Assembly (NCBI GenBank): GCA_963070105.1
Contig: OY718804.1
Location: forward strand, 7,215,317-7,279,316
Source of the DNA: Litomosoides sigmodontis
Taxonomy: Eukaryota > Nematoda > Chromadorea > Rhabditida > Onchocercidae
DNA: 64,000 nucleotides
Direction: 5' to 3'
A model generated the notes under the pieces. It saw only the letters and a program-made list of their open reading frames with translations, ran no database searches and was not told the origin of the DNA. Of the stretch, positions 22,437-36,663 are shown in pieces (the first letter of the stretch is position 1; each line of letters begins with the position of its first letter). The position numbers were made by a program, and so were the translations under genes.

Positions 22437-25400
22437 AAACATGTGCTCTTGAGATTCTGTTCCATTTGCAAGTTCATTATTTTTTAATTTTGGTACCATA
22501 GCAGTTATCGCTGCAGAGTTTCAGGTCGTTAGAGTGCCATGATAGTTCTTACTATAGCATTTGCATGCTTGAAAATATTACTTTTTCATCCTATAATTAG
22601 CATGAAGCATTTGTGCACATCGTTCATCGCTGTTAGATAAACTAAGGAGCGATTAACTTTTTTAAAATAAATTAAATTCAATTCAATTCAATTTTTGGTT
22701 AAAAAAGATGGATAAACGTATAATTGGAGTAATTGCAAGCGAACATCTCCGATATTGCAACATTACACAGTCAGATATTGAACTATAAATTTTATCGCAT
22801 TTTTAATTCATTCGACTGCTCGGAGGGAGATGTTTGATCAGTGACGAATTGATGCTTGGATATCCTCTTATCCACGTGTCATCTCACACGTGACTTTTGC
22901 ATGTTAGTCCTGCTCTCACTGTGGCATTATCCATATCGGCCTGTCCGCACGTGACCCCTACCAGAAGGTCAGTTTACGTCTGTCTCTATGTACTACTCCC
23001 AGTAACACTGAATGCATCATTCGTGTGTCGTCGGATTATTTCGCGGTGTTTCAATGGGAAGCTATTTTTCAAGTCCGAGATTCAACTGATGAGTGGATGG
23101 ATGGATGAGTTGAGAAGGTCGGAAGAGAAGCACACACCTACAGCTCGGAGTTATCCTAAATACGAAAAGTCCTTTGCTCAAATTTCCTTCACTGCGTTTA
23201 TTTCAGTGCTGCACTTTCGTGCCTAACGTCTTTTTTCAGGGCCTATCCCATCCCGGCCATGGCATTCTTCTGCGTCACTCTTTTCTTATCGACCGGACAG
23301 AAATTCTGTTTAATCTCTGCCTGCTTGAAATTACTTTTAGTCTTCCTCATCCTAATCATTTATCTCTCATCTTTCCCTCTCCTCATTTCATCTCTTCCAA
23401 CCTTCTCTCTCTTTTTACTTCAAGTCCTATTCACTTCAAATGGCGCAAAAAAACAAAACAATACAAGTGGCAACTTTTTTTTCGTAACTTTTTAAGCTTT
23501 CAATTGTGATGTAATTAGCAGAGATGTGCAGAATCTAAGTGGTTTTTACAAACGATAAATTTATATGCAAATTTTAGCACTGCAATTTTATAGCTATCAC
23601 AAGTGGTGGTACTCTCAATGCTTATCGCAGGTGATCAAATTGCATTATCTCTTCCATTTTCCTTGCAAATGAACAAATCAAAGGGTTTGAATTCAAGCAG
23701 ATTATTTTTAATGACAGTGAAACATTTGCTGAGGAGTTTTCCAACAAATTTACATCGTTTCGATTTCGAGGACGTAAGATCAGAGATGGCGCTGAAGCGT
23801 CACAACCTCACATACGCGCAGGTCGTTTGATTTAAGTAAGCATCACTGTCACTAACGAAGCTCTCTTTATCCATCATCCCTGCCATGCATAACAACAAAT
23901 ATAATAGGTATTTAATTTTGTTAACTTTTCTCACAGGTAATTATTCAGGCATTTCGAAAAAATTAATCCTAGTTGAATTAGAGCAAATAATTTATTTAAA
24001 GGGAAGAATTTTTCTTTATTTTTTCACAGTTGAAATAATTCTCTTCTTTGGAAGTGAAAGATCTCAAATAAGTAAGCTGAAAAATTCCGAATGAAATTAA
24101 TTGATTTAAATAATGAAAATGCATAAATCATTTGTCGTTATGAATGCGGTTGAAGCAATAATTTCACATGTCATTTTTCTGTGGAGAATTAGAATACATG
24201 GAAATTTAATTTTTCTTTCTTTTTGTGGGAAAGAAATTGTTGAAATCTTTTTGAAATGCATAACTAATGAAAAATTCATGTAACACAACTTTTCGAGCCC
24301 TTTCGACTCAATTTTTGACAAAATTTGAAATCTTTTACAGGCATTTTTTTTTCGTTACGCAATGGAATGTGTGAGATTTGCGTTATTAACTTAGCAAGCA
24401 TAAGCATACGTTGAATGAAATTAATAAATTCAATAATATAAATCCATCGCATACATTCTTGCCTAATTAATTTAATTAAAATAAAATCTTTTACATTTTT
24501 TTGTAACTTTTAATGCAATATTCCGCTGAAAACAAACTCGTTAACATCAATTCTTCCACCATTTCGATGTTAATTATTTGTTTTGTGTCAAAAAAACAAA
24601 TACTTAACTTTTCGATAAAATTATTCTATAAGTTTGGTAATCAATTTATTTATTTACCGCCTTAATGATCTAATTTTTAGTTTCTTATCCCATTTACCTG
24701 TAAGAGAAAGTGATCATTGCAAACCTATTTGTTGCCGTAGTAATATGCTCGCTCATGCGTTGTGATTTCAGCTTCGATGTGACTGACGAAATTTGAATGT
24801 CGGAAGACTTACTTGTGAAATGAGAAGGATACTGTTAATTGCAGATTTTACAAGTAATTTGCTTCGAGGGATCATCCATGCCTGCTGCTTATTCAACTGT
24901 TAGCAGGAAATATAGTCGAAGTTCAGCGCTAAACCCTCCGTCATAAGCGTACTGTTCGAAAATCGTCGAGAATTGCCTTCCGAAAAACCGTTTTTTTCGC
25001 ATCCATCAATTGCACTCCTCAAGCTGCCTTCCTCCTACGAAAGGTTATAAATCTTGAAGATATTAAAATTGTTCCTATCCGTCTGAATTGTTACAATCAA
25101 TTTTTAGATCTTCAAGCTTCCCTGGCTTGTCCAATCCCGCAGTGACTAATTTCAATTTTGAATTTCAATGTCATTTATTTTTGTGCTATTTGACTTACTT
25201 AATATTCCAAAGACTTTATTTATTGTTCGAGTTGGTTCATACAAATTTTGGCATCAAACCCTTTCTTTCGAAATGTCTCAATTAGCAGCAAGAGGGAGGA
25301 GAGAAGAAGATAATTCGTTGTAGCAGCAAAATTAAAATTAAAAGTAATTTTCATTTTTAGTTACCAGCAATGCTCTTCTTCATTTAACCAACGAAATTTG

Positions 25401-27234
25401 TGAAATTATTTCATAACTGGGATATTCTATTTCCTAAATTTTGATATGCAAACCACTGAAGCACATCTTCGGAATAATTTCTTCCACTGAAAAGTAGAAT
25501 TGCAAATTTGCAATGAAATTACTTCACCTAGAAGGATTTCATAAATGTGCCGAGTGATCATTTCGTTCCTTAAAGCATTTCTCATTATTCCAGTTGAAAT
25601 GTTGTCCTGACAGGAAGGTCATCTGATGATCCTCTCCTTAAATCCTTGCTTTACACATTTCCTCTTCTAAAGTAAAGAGCAGAGGATAAGTTGTTGACAA
25701 AAAAGTTCCGTCCATTGATAAATGCATTCTCCTAAAATGCAATTTAATTTATGTCCTTGTTGATGCTAAAATGTAATGCTTGAAGATTTTCAGGAAGTGC
25801 AAGCGCTTCTTCCTTTCCTTCGAAGCGAAAAACAAAAAAAGTATTTTTGAGAAATAAATCAACACATTACTACTGCATGTTCCACAGTAGTTCCAATCTC
25901 TTTTCCACTTTTCATCTCAAATTTAACAAAGTTATCGATATCCGTCGCGAGCTGCATTACTTATCAGAAATGGAATTGATAAATGATCACTGAGCGCTGC
26001 TTATCTGATCCATCCGATTAGTAGCAAACAGCCTTCTGATGCTATCTATTGAGAACACACAATTGCGCGTTTTCTGACAAAATATTAAAATTGTATTCTA
26101 CGATAAAAGTGAGAACGATAGAAAGTCTCAATTGCGTCTCAAAAAGAACTTTTTTTTAAATGTTCTCCAACACAGTTCATTTTAAGCGCTTCCATTTGCG
26201 CTTTCCACTCCTTCTGACACCTCTTTTCTTCCTGCCCTAACAATTTTAACTTTTCCTTTTTTCATTGCTTCAACTTTTTCAAAGTTAATTTATGCAAAAT
26301 TTTCTTCTCAAATGGATCATTTACACTTTTTTTGCTCCGGGAAAGTGACGTTTTCTTTAGCAATCGCTTACAAATGCCTATTTTATCTTCTAATTCATTT
26401 AATTAGCAACAAGTGAAGTGAGAAGTTCAAAAAAATTGACTTCAATCTTCGCAGAGCATTAGTAAAGTCTGAAAAAGTTTTTAGTGTGTGACGTTTCTTC
26501 AAATACATTTATATATTTCAGAATTCTTCACACTACTATCGCATTTTAGAGCAATTAACCGGGAAATTCAACGGTTGCAAAACTTACCTAGCAAAAATTT
26601 ACCTAATCTTAGTCCTAATATACGGCCTTCTGTCTCTGAGAAGAAGCAGAATTGAATCGATCAAATGATCGTTAGATCTCTTGAACATTTATCTTAGACA
26701 TTTATTGGATAGCATTAAGTTTGAAGAGTTTAATTTAAGTTCTAAAATTCTAAAACGACATTTGCAAGCCTTTTATTAGATATGAAATAGTCATTATTCT
26801 CTTTCTAGCTCATAGCTTTTACCATTTAGGAAAAAAATAGAGTATATTTATAATTCAATTTAAAATCTTATTAAAATTAAAATTTAAAATCTTATTAATC
26901 TTATTTAAAATTAATTTTTCGACTATTGAAAGTGTGAAAAGCGAGGGTATGACGAAGATGAGCGAAAAGAAATTTTAATTTAGCAGTGCCACATTGAACG
27001 TAGAAGACGTAACGTGGAAGACGAGAAGTGATCTTTCCCTTTCAGTCCCTAAATTTTCCCATTATTTTTCTCCTCGCACAAATGAATTTGGCAAATTTCA
27101 CTTCTAGAAGTGTTTTTTTAGCAATTTAAATGATACTTTTAAGAAGAGAAAAGTGATAGAATTTTTCTCTTAACTCTTTCATCTAGCATTTGTTCAGCAC
27201 TCTTGATGACTCTCTTCCTCCCTCCTTCTTTCTT

Positions 27235-27255
27235 TCTCTCTCTCTCTCTCTCTCC
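27235..27255. repeat. (CT)n tract
   Basis: About ten CT units within a longer pyrimidine-rich stretch, in intergenic DNA. Confidence 0.9.
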
Positions 27256-28237
27256 GTCTTCTGTAGGATTTGTTGCTTGTAGTTTCCTCCTATCATTTCG
27301 TTCTTTTTCATGCATTTCACAAAAGGAGAAAATTTGAAGTCTCTTCAGATTGGTTGTGAAAAGATATGACATCACTAGGCTTACTTAGATGGTTTCCTTA
27401 GTGAGACGGAGTGTGCGTGTGCGTGTATGTATAAGCCTGTGTCTTATAGACTCAACTGATCATAAGTTATTGTTAAAATTTGCATATGCAATTAGCACTT
27501 TTTAATTGCATTGTATTAAATTACCTTCAAAATTTTGCTTTTTTTTTTTAAATTTTCGTTTGCTTTGTTGTTAATATTTTTATCAAAACTTATAAAAAAA
27601 TTAAGCATTCACGCTCTATCATGCCGAGGGCTTATTTTTATGCTATGGGATGAAGTAAAATTAGTGATAATTGCATATTGCTTGTAACTCACTTACTCAC
27701 TTAATCAAATTACTAAACTTAACTGGTAATTTCTGATTGCCAAAGACTGTAATTCTTTCGATTGAAGCTTTAATTAATGATTTTATTTTTTTTTAACAGT
27801 AATATTACCTGGAAAAAACATCTGTCCATCTTCACACAATTTAATTCAAATTTTAACTTAATAGTTCCGTGAACACTCTGTTTGCTTAGAAAAGCTGGAT
27901 CGAATGACGCAGAGAGCGCAAGTTGTTTTGTGATAAATTTAATCAAAGATGATAATTCTAGCGCGACAGAATTTCTGATTCCATCGCTATCTGATCCCTA
28001 ATTATTATATTTTTTCATGTTAAAATTAAAAATGAAATAGGAATGTACAAGTGTAACTGTTCTGTTTCCTCTTTATCCTCATTTTTTCTAGAAAGGGTTC
28101 CATGACTTACATCAGACGTAAAGTTCTAATATTTTTTTCAATACTTAAATTATACAAGTAAAAGGGGTATTTTCAAAAAAAGTTGCTATTTACAGATCAT
28201 CACGAGGCCGTTGTCGCGCTTCGAAGCGTGTGCCATT

Positions 28238-28504
28238 ATGTCACGCATTGATTTGTACTCACGTGAAGAGCAGAAGGCTTTCATCATTAGCTTTTTGGGA
28301 ATGATTCACGATAACTACGAAACGATAAGACGTATTCAAGGAACTGTTGACGGTATCAATCGTGTTGTTATCACAATTCTCGTTATTTTACTTTTGTGTA
28401 TCACTGCCGCTTTGTTGTACGCCTGCGTGATGGGATGTCGAAGGTACCAACGCCATACCTTCCAAAGCCTGCATAGGCCTAAGTCGGAACCTATCGAGAT
28501 ATGA
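28238..28504 (+). CDS. Small single-pass membrane protein, unknown function
   Basis: One open exon of 88 codons with coding-like composition, more GC-rich than the DNA around it. The first half is charged and helical (SREEQKAFIISFLGMIHDNYETIRR). A clear transmembrane helix of about 22 residues follows (VVITILVILLLCITAALLYACV). The end is a short basic cytoplasmic-type tail (CRRYQRHTF...RPKSEPIEI). A strong acceptor (TTTACAG) lies 39 nt upstream, and the frame stays open from that acceptor to the ATG, so further upstream exons are possible. I do not recognise the family. Size and layout resemble small regulatory membrane peptides, but nothing more specific can be said. Confidence 0.55.
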   Translation: MSRIDLYSREEQKAFIISFLGMIHDNYETIRRIQGTVDGINRVVITILVILLLCITAALLYACVMGCRRYQRHTFQSLHRPKSEPIEI

Positions 28505-29868
28505 CCCTAGCTGGAATGGCACTTCACTTCGTATCACGTCTTCCTTTTGTCTCCGTTTCCTTTTCTAACTAATATTTTGGAAGAGAAGAAAGGTGGAAAT
28601 TACTTTTGCGCACATAAATTTAATTTCGATGTAAATTAAATTAGAAGGAAAAACGCTAAAAAAATTCCACAGAAAGGTTTGAATTCAGCATATTTACAAA
28701 TCTATTAAGCTTAAAGTCCGAAGAATTGACAAAATTTATGAGCAAACGTTTTTAGAAATTAATGAAAAATTGCTTTTCTATTGTTCGCCTGAAACAAACC
28801 CATCTATGACATCACAGTTTGGAAATAATTTTGTGAAGTTTCCATTTTCTTTCTTCAGCAACGACAAATCTTCCAATACTGCCTTTGTGATCGTCTGCAC
28901 TATCGAACAATTGTTCTGCCTTTTCCTTACTCAAAAATAGCTTTAACTATGCTGAAGGTGTAAAGTTGCAAATAATCCATAATTAATTTCAATTTTTATT
29001 TTAGGATTAATTGACAGTTAAATTCTTTTGTCTCAAGAAAGAACGGATTAATGATCAATTAACTGAGTGCTTTTTGTTGAAACTTTTTAAATAAAACTAG
29101 CAATGAATTGGACAAATACAACCTTTGGGGTGAGGTGTTGGCAACTTATCAGATCAATTTGAGGTGTAACTTCTGTGCTAACAATATTTCAGGCAGTGCA
29201 ATCAATGAAATATGTGATCTGTGAATTGAGTGAAATTTAAATTATGCATCGTTGTGTCGTTGCATTCCATCTGTCCTAATATGCATGATGCACTGCGAAT
29301 TAGCTCACATGTTGCTTCAATTCAGGCGAATTTTTTATTCGTTGTTTTAGAGAGCGTACATCGATTGCCACTGTTTTAAAATAATTGTTGCGGCAAAGAA
29401 ATGACGAAGAAATTGAGAGAGTGCAAAGTGGACTTTTCATCATTTCATTGTGTGTAATTCAATTAGAGCGAAATTTCCTTAATTGCTCAGAACAGCAAGC
29501 TATGATTTAAATTTAAATGAGCCATGTACTCTGATGCTGTCACGGATATCTGCGTGTGTGGGAAACCTACTTTTTTTCTCAAATGAAATTAAAATTAAAA
29601 AATTGAAGTTGAAGATGAATAAAAGTTGATTGCTTTGTATGAAAGTGCCGCCACAAGAAATGAATGTAAATTTTGGTACGCATTTGAAATTTCTGAAATG
29701 TCTTGCACAAATCAATACTTCTCGTTGGCGGAACTTTGCGACAATAATCATTTGAGCTTTCGGTGAGCAAAATAAATTTTATCGAAGTTGACTAATTAGA
29801 TAACTAAACTACGGATGAATTCGACTAAATAATAAAAGAATTGCAAAAAACTTAATCGTCCCTCCTTC

Positions 29869-29904
<36 letters not shown>

Positions 29905-30719
29905 TCACCCCCTTCACATAAATGAATTGAAAGAGAAACGCGTGAAGCCATCATACATGGAATTATTCATACGTGAATAAATTAAGAAGAATAGACGTAA
30001 ATCACATCACTTGCAAGTTTCGTTTCCTAAGATACATTAGTCTAATTTCTGTAGAAATATGCAGCACAATTAGCACGTCGATCAACGACACCAACACCAA
30101 GATAGTGTATAAATTAATCATGATTATTATGCTATACGTGTGATCGACGGTCATCACGTCGAGCTCCGAGCAATCGATCGTGGTACTCTCGTCGATACTT
30201 TATCAGTTGCACCTTCCCTCCCTCCGTTATTAACGTGTAACCTAAAAAAGAAAATGACTCAACGAACATAACGTCACGTTTCACTGCAAAATTCATTCTT
30301 ATTTTCTTAGCGCTATAATTCATCTCATTAATGTTTTTTCTTTAAGGGAAAGCAATTTAATTAATTAGAAATTACCTAATTTATTTCAGCTGCTTTTCAA
30401 AATTTGTCATGCACTTATTCGTGTACTTAATGTCACAGCCAGCAGTTAAAAGAAGACTAATTATAAATGAATGCCGTTTAAATCGTAGTTTTTCAGAAAA
30501 TTCAAATTTTTTATAAATGAAATGGGCTGGGCAATAAATAAAATTGTCCGCCAACTGCAGTTCATTGTTATGACAATAAGTGGCGGTGCGCTGAAATGGA
30601 AGAGGTAGCGTTACGTTCTGTCCTTGCCAAATTTGTCTCACGTACGCGTAGCATCACGCATTAGGTGCTAATCAGTACGGGAGGCGCCTGTAATTAACTT
30701 TTACTGATTACTTTGATGC
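28505..30719. other. Non-coding stretch
   Basis: AT-rich intergenic DNA between the small membrane-protein gene and the SH2-kinase-like gene. I see no supportable gene. It contains a (CT)n tract at 29872-29900. Confidence 0.6.
29872..29900. repeat. (CT)n microsatellite
   Basis: About 14 CT units in intergenic DNA. Confidence 0.93.
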
Positions 30720-33530
30720 ATGACGATTCTGAACATTTGCAATGCTAGCAGTGCTTTGCAGCTTTCAGAGACTGAACTTCACTCTCAGAGGTGGCCTGAA
30801 ATGGAAAAAGAAGTGGGAAAGCGAAGGAGCTCGTCTTCCTGCTCCGAAATAATCGTCAGTGATTCAGTGCGCACACTTCAACTACTTATTGCCGAAATGG
30901 GAATTGAAATTCATCCTATCAAGGTCAAAGTTCATCGTCCAATTTGCTGTGTCCGTGCCTGAGAAGCTAAGCCATCCAACACTCTATGAGACTAATCTTC
31001 AGAATCAGATCATCACTAGACTCATCCTGCTTGATGCAAGTCTGAATATACCAGCACTTTTCACAACTAATTTTCCCGTTAATTTGAATGGAAATAATGA
31101 AAATGGAATTCGAATTAATTAATATCAGTCATTTAGAGTGAGCAAAGCAACTGCTTTGATGACGAGTTGCAGCTGCGGGAGGAAAATTACTTTGGGCGAC
31201 TCTCTGAAATGTTCATCGAAGAGCGAATTCTTAAGAAGTCAGGTACTCCGACTTCTTCAGAACATCGAAAAATTTCGGTGGAAAAGGGAAATTGCTGTGA
31301 GATGCATAACATAAATTTAAATTTACGTCCAAGCGATGGACGTCAGCTCGGAATTGATGGGGAAGCTTTACTGTAAATTGGTCATCTCTCTTCTCGCCAT
31401 TAATTCATGTGAAAATGTCCCATAAAATAATTTTTCAGGCGACTATGCCATCTCTCGCACGCACGACGACATTTTCCGATTCTCAGTGATGTCTGAAGAG
31501 AGCGGCGTATTTCACTTATTGATTGTGAGCTTCTGCGGAACACACGCATTTGAAAATTCCGTTTATCCGTTGGCCGCTTCGGTGGCGAAGTTAATTCAGA
31601 AATGCATCCGAAGTCCTGTGAGTGGAGTGGTTTGAATTACTCTTTTGACCAGAGTGAGTAATCCTGAGTAGTCTTGCTTCAAAGAAGTAAGTTACAGATG
31701 AACGTATTATCAGCGATACTGCGGACAAACGTGATATTACGTCATTTCGTCAATTCAAATGTGGAAGAAGATAAGGATGATTATAGCTTGTCAGGATTGT
31801 TCCTACGACAGAACGATACCATCAGAAGAGAGAGTCTCATCTCGAAAGGGACAGTTGCTGATGTAATTGATGAATTTTTGATGTCAATAAAAATTGAGAC
31901 TGCTAAATAATAATTAGTTGCTAATTGAGAGTTACCGGGAGATTTTATTGACCACTATTTCACGCTTCAAATTAATTTCTTAATATGTAAATTAAATGAA
32001 CTCTTGGTAACCGCCTTCGATGTAAAGTTGAAAATAACAAGTTTTGCTTGGCGACTTAAACGGTATTCATAATTTTTAAGAAGGGGTCGGGTAACTGTTC
32101 GATGATATTCTGAAAAATCTCGTGAAATACTGCTCTCTCCTATCAGTTGCGCGAAACACTTTTGATAATTTGAAAAGTTGCAGTGTTTTCTTGGCACGCT
32201 GAACAAACGTGAAAAAGTGGTTGTCAAAGTGATGCACAAATACGATCGCAAGGAGCTGAATAATATTTGTCGAGTATAATTGACAAAACTTTAGCGCTTT
32301 TGCATGTTTTTTTATTTCGTACTAACAGAAGTGATAATGATTTATGCGTGGAATTTAATATTTCAAAATGACGTCAAACGTGTGATGGTTTAGGAGTTGC
32401 ATATTTCAAATTTACTGCGACGATTCGCATCCGTAGACGCAGTGGTGGCAGTGCAATCCGTGCAGATCTTTCAAGCGCCGTACGTGATCGTTTACCCGTT
32501 GATGAACCACGGATCCTATCCGGACTTTGCGCAACGCATGAAATCACAACTTACTTTAATGGAAAAATTGAAAGTAAATTCATTCTGTAACATCTTTTAG
32601 CCCTGAGAATATTTGATACTGTCGAACTGCTTAGATCGCGCAGACAATAGCGCACACCTTATCCGACATGCACTTTCTCGGATTACTGCACTGCGATGTT
32701 GGAGCTCGGAATATATTTGTGAGGAGCAGTTTGAAAGTTATCAACTGCCGCTCTCAACATTCTTACAAGTACTACTTGGGTGACTTCCGTGAGTCTCACA
32801 TTGGGAAGTAAGTAACTTAAAGTTTGCTTGTTTTTTTTTGGGGGGGAAATGCTGTGAATGGATGGAACATGTATCCTTCAGAAGAGGCAGTTTTTCAGGA
32901 TCAAAAGAGTAAATCCTGAAAAGCCAATAAATGTTCGTTGGCTTGCACCGGAAGTGTTCAAAACGAGGCAGCTAACAGATTCCACTGATGTGTTTGCATT
33001 TGGTATTACACTTTACGAAATCTTCACTGGAAATCTGCCGTATTTTACAATGGATTCGGATGAAATTCGAATTAAGCTGCTGGCCGGATACAGTATACGA
33101 CCTAGTCAGAACTTTATCATTTGTCAAAAACCATCTTCATATAATTAGTCCCTTTCATCTTTCCGAGAGCTAACTAATTAAATGCAAGTTTTGCTTATAA
33201 AACTTTTATTCTTATTTCGAGTACTATTGCTTACTGCAATTCATTCGTAACAATATGGAAGGCTAAAGTTCTATAAATAACCACTGGTCGTCTCTTCTAA
33301 TTTATCTCTCTTTAGCATATTTTACTTCTAATAAAGGAATTGCATAAATTACAGAGACACATAATATCGACTTACCGCGGAAGGTTATAAAGTTAATGAG
33401 ACGTTGCTGGCACACAGAGGTCAGTGAGCGTCCAACAATGGACGGTGTTTGGATGCAATTAAAAGAAATTAAGAATAGTATAATTGCTGAACAACAATGC
33501 TCTGAATGTAATTTTCAAAAAAAGAATTGA
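30720..33530 (+). CDS. SH2 plus tyrosine-kinase-like protein, probable pseudokinase
   Basis: Ten exons: 30720-30923, 31137-31242, 31334-31372, 31439-31617, 31698-31862, 32184-32273, 32394-32573, 32635-32807, 32899-33104, 33355-33530; in-frame, 505 residues. An SH2-like segment (DYAISRT...FHLLI) precedes one kinase domain. Seen in the kinase: VVVKV with the beta-3 lysine, HCDVGARN where active tyrosine kinases have HRDLAARN, GDFR in place of DFG, a very short activation segment, VRWLAPE, DVFAFGITLYEI and MRRCWHTEVSERPTM. The glycine loop is also poor (SKGTVADCFLG) and the SH2 phosphotyrosine arginine is displaced. The pattern suggests a cytoplasmic SH2-kinase of the FES/FER- or JAK-like kind that has lost or altered catalysis. 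A stop codon immediately upstream supports the start. The first three exons are weakly supported; the rest is firm. Confidence 0.75.
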
Positions 33531-35790
33531 ATAGATAATCCTCGCACTAATACCTCTCCTTTTATTCCTTCCTTTTTTTGGATGAATGATATTTAAGTAT
33601 AAATAAGACCTGTCATTACAAGGCATTTCACGTTTCTCCTCTTCCAAACGCAATTCAGACTATTTCGCAGAAGGCTTAGTTGAACGGACTAACGTCGTAA
33701 AAGTGCTTGAGAGTACATTCAGTGTGAAATTTCAGAATGGGAAACTATCGTATTGTGTTGTGTTGTTGTTAGGACCGCAAATCCTACTCTACGCAATCTT
33801 TTACTACACAGCTATTAAATGACTTCCTTTCAGCTAAGGAAAATTCTCTGATTGTATTATTCGAAATTTCATAAATTGAGTAAATTTCTGATGTGAAATG
33901 AGATGGACGTTACTGAATCGTTGAGGGTAGCATTTGCTACGATGCATCGTCCTTGGCTGCTTCACTCGCCGATCAGCGCCACTCTCTCACTGAGTCCACC
34001 TGTCCAGTGTCTTCACTGCTCCAAAGAGTATCCGAAAACGGCACACTTCGAAGCTATTGACCGTCGGAGGCATTGAAAACAATCTTTGCTTAGCTTCCAC
34101 TCACTCATTTACTGTTTGTTTGGCGAAGCATAAACCTCGAATATTTTCCGCTAGACTTACTGGCATTTTAGCATTACATTGCTCAGCCCTTAGAGAAATA
34201 GGCTTCAAGTGCCATTGAGATAGCTTTTACTCCGATCGATGACCTCTTTGCAACCTCTCCTTGTGGAATTATTCATTGCATTAAATTATCGCTTAATTAA
34301 AATTTTTTGCATTAAAATTTTGAGATGGAGCGATATTAGCTGCAACGATAGGTTTTATAAGTGAAGTGCAAATGATTTTGAAATTAAAATTGCTTACATT
34401 AAGTAACAATTTTACTTCACTTCCTTTTCTGAGCTATTAGAAATGAAGATGCCTGAAACTGTTTCATTATCGGAAAATTTGTACGATATGTACAAGAGAG
34501 TTTGCATGATGCCGCATGCTTCTACAATTCCTGAAATTGAGACTTGCCATTTCGGCCTCATTGATAGCCAATAGAATTCGAAATGATAAATTTTTAATTA
34601 CAAAAGTTTTAAGTGGGAAATTTTACAACACACTTCCCGCGAGCGCACGTCTAAGTAGTTGGTTAAATCCTTCCTTTCTGTTTTATTAAAATATGAATTA
34701 TGCATGAACGAAAAATCTCCACTGGAGTAAGACGACATCGACAGCTGGATGACAACTGCAATAAATAAATAAATAATTGAAGAGATCGTCTTTCCATGTG
34801 ATATTTTTACAAAATGAATAGCAAACTTTCAAGGAGAACTTTTGATCGATTCATCGGAAAAAGTGAGATTTCGTTCATTCGAAGAGAAACTTATATTTCT
34901 TTTTACGACTGATGAAGAGCGACAGTCTCAAACGGCTTCAGTGAAATTATGCATTCCTGACTATTGGCACTTCCAGTAAGGGGCGACTGAACTTCCGGAA
35001 AGAATGAGCGGAATAAATTAGCAGCAGACTAGCACTTGCGGTGCTTGTTTCCGAGGCCTACGGCACTGATGAGTCATTAGCGAAGGAGAATTAAACGGCG
35101 CACCGATTCGTATTCCGTTGGGATCAACGACAGAGTTACTCGGATAACAGGGCAGTGATTAATTTCAACTGATAGAATCATGAAGATTGGAGGATGCGAT
35201 AGAGCAGCAGTTAGCCTCCTTTAGTCGAATTTACATTTCACAGCACATTAGCTTGAAAGTGAAGTGAGAGAGACCCGTGCGACGGTTCAGCAGCGGAGGG
35301 AAGGAGCAGCAACGATTAACGGAGTGATCAACCCAACTACTGTTTCTCCCTCCCTCTCTCTCTCTCTCTCTGTCGACCTGTCTTACGAGTACAATTAGCT
35401 TTACTTCTTCATATTTAAATGTTTTAGCTTAAAAAGGTTAAGATAAGGTAGTCTACAGGTTGTCTGGTTGACAACAATTATAACTTTGAACAAGTTTATT
35501 TCATCATTTTCCTCCCAATTTTTATAAATCTGGAACAGTTATCTAGCGCTTGGTGTTCCATTCAGTGTTCGACAACGTTTAGAAAATTAATGAAAAGTTA
35601 AAGAGCACAGTTCAGGGATTCAGCAGTTCGACTTCCATCCACGGAGCTAATTACTAAAGTTAGCCAAGAATAAGCTTGCCCAAAATCACAACTCCTTGGC
35701 AGGGGCAGTAAGAAGTGTGATCGTTAATTGTATCACACAGGTTGCTAAAAGAATTAAATGCAGTAGTACACGTAGTATGTGAATATGCAA

Positions 35791-35791
<1 letters not shown>

Positions 35792-35841
<50 letters not shown>
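35792..35841. repeat. (TG)25 microsatellite
   Basis: Uninterrupted TG dinucleotide array of 50 bp. It is complementary to the CA array that starts about 290 bp downstream. Confidence 0.98.
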
Positions 35842-35842
<1 letters not shown>

Positions 35843-36126
35843 CGGTATGTTGTGCATGCGACAAGCGATAATATCAACGAAACGCATGTCCGTAAAAACC
35901 TCACGAAAAATGTTCTCACTTTGAAAAGATGTTTGTTCCGCCCTTTCCTACTAAATTTTCAAATTCTCCCAATTATGCCGAAAGCCATCCAATGCCCATT
36001 CATCACTTCTACGGCTCTTTTCATTTCTCTCAATGAAAACTTCCCAATTTCTCATCAGAAACAACGATATCCGTCCCAACCTGTCCACCTCATCCACGCT
36101 GCCCTCTAATCTTTCCAATCGGTCTG

Positions 36127-36256
<130 letters not shown>

Positions 36257-36663
36257 ACCTTTCACCTTTAAGGTAACCTGAAACTACTGGGATGTCAGCA
36301 AACACGGGAAGATATCTCATTTCCACATTCTCTGTCGGCCATCGTCAGAGATAATTTCTAACAATGAGCAAAGCTTACTTTTTAAGTGTTCCACTGCAAT
36401 TAGGAACAATTAATATTACCTGTCCATTGACAGCTTCGATGACGTGTATTTTCACTTACCTAACACTTACGTCGATGCGTCGATTTGCATCAAACCGTTG
36501 CACTTTTTATTTCTTAATGTGATATTTTAACTTTCCTATAACAGTTGTATTTTAATTTTATCATAAATCTTTTCACCATCCCTCTACAGCGCTACTGCGT
36601 CAGCTTAATTAATCATCGTAAATTACATTTTTTTGTTTAGGACTAAAAAAAAGGAAGTGAATT

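Larger units (their letters stand above)
21108..28237. other. 7-kb stretch with no convincing gene
   Basis: AT-rich DNA with homopolymer runs and local TTATT or CT tracts. Short frames occur on both strands, for example around 22900-23500, but none has coding-like composition, splice-site support or family similarity. A strong acceptor (ATTTACAG) at 28191-28198 precedes the small gene at 28238, so part of this stretch may be its promoter or a long 5' intron. Confidence 0.55.

Noticed and set aside
22897..23509. Overlapping plus-strand frames of about 110 codons
   Set aside because: Biased, low-complexity composition, no splice-site structure and no family similarity.
31373..31380. Reading the SH2-kinase exon before 31439 in the frame that ends RQLGIDGEALL
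   Set aside because: It resembles an SH2 start, but its only good donor (CT|GTAAAT) is in the wrong phase for the next exon; the model using the 31334-31372 exon keeps the frame throughout.
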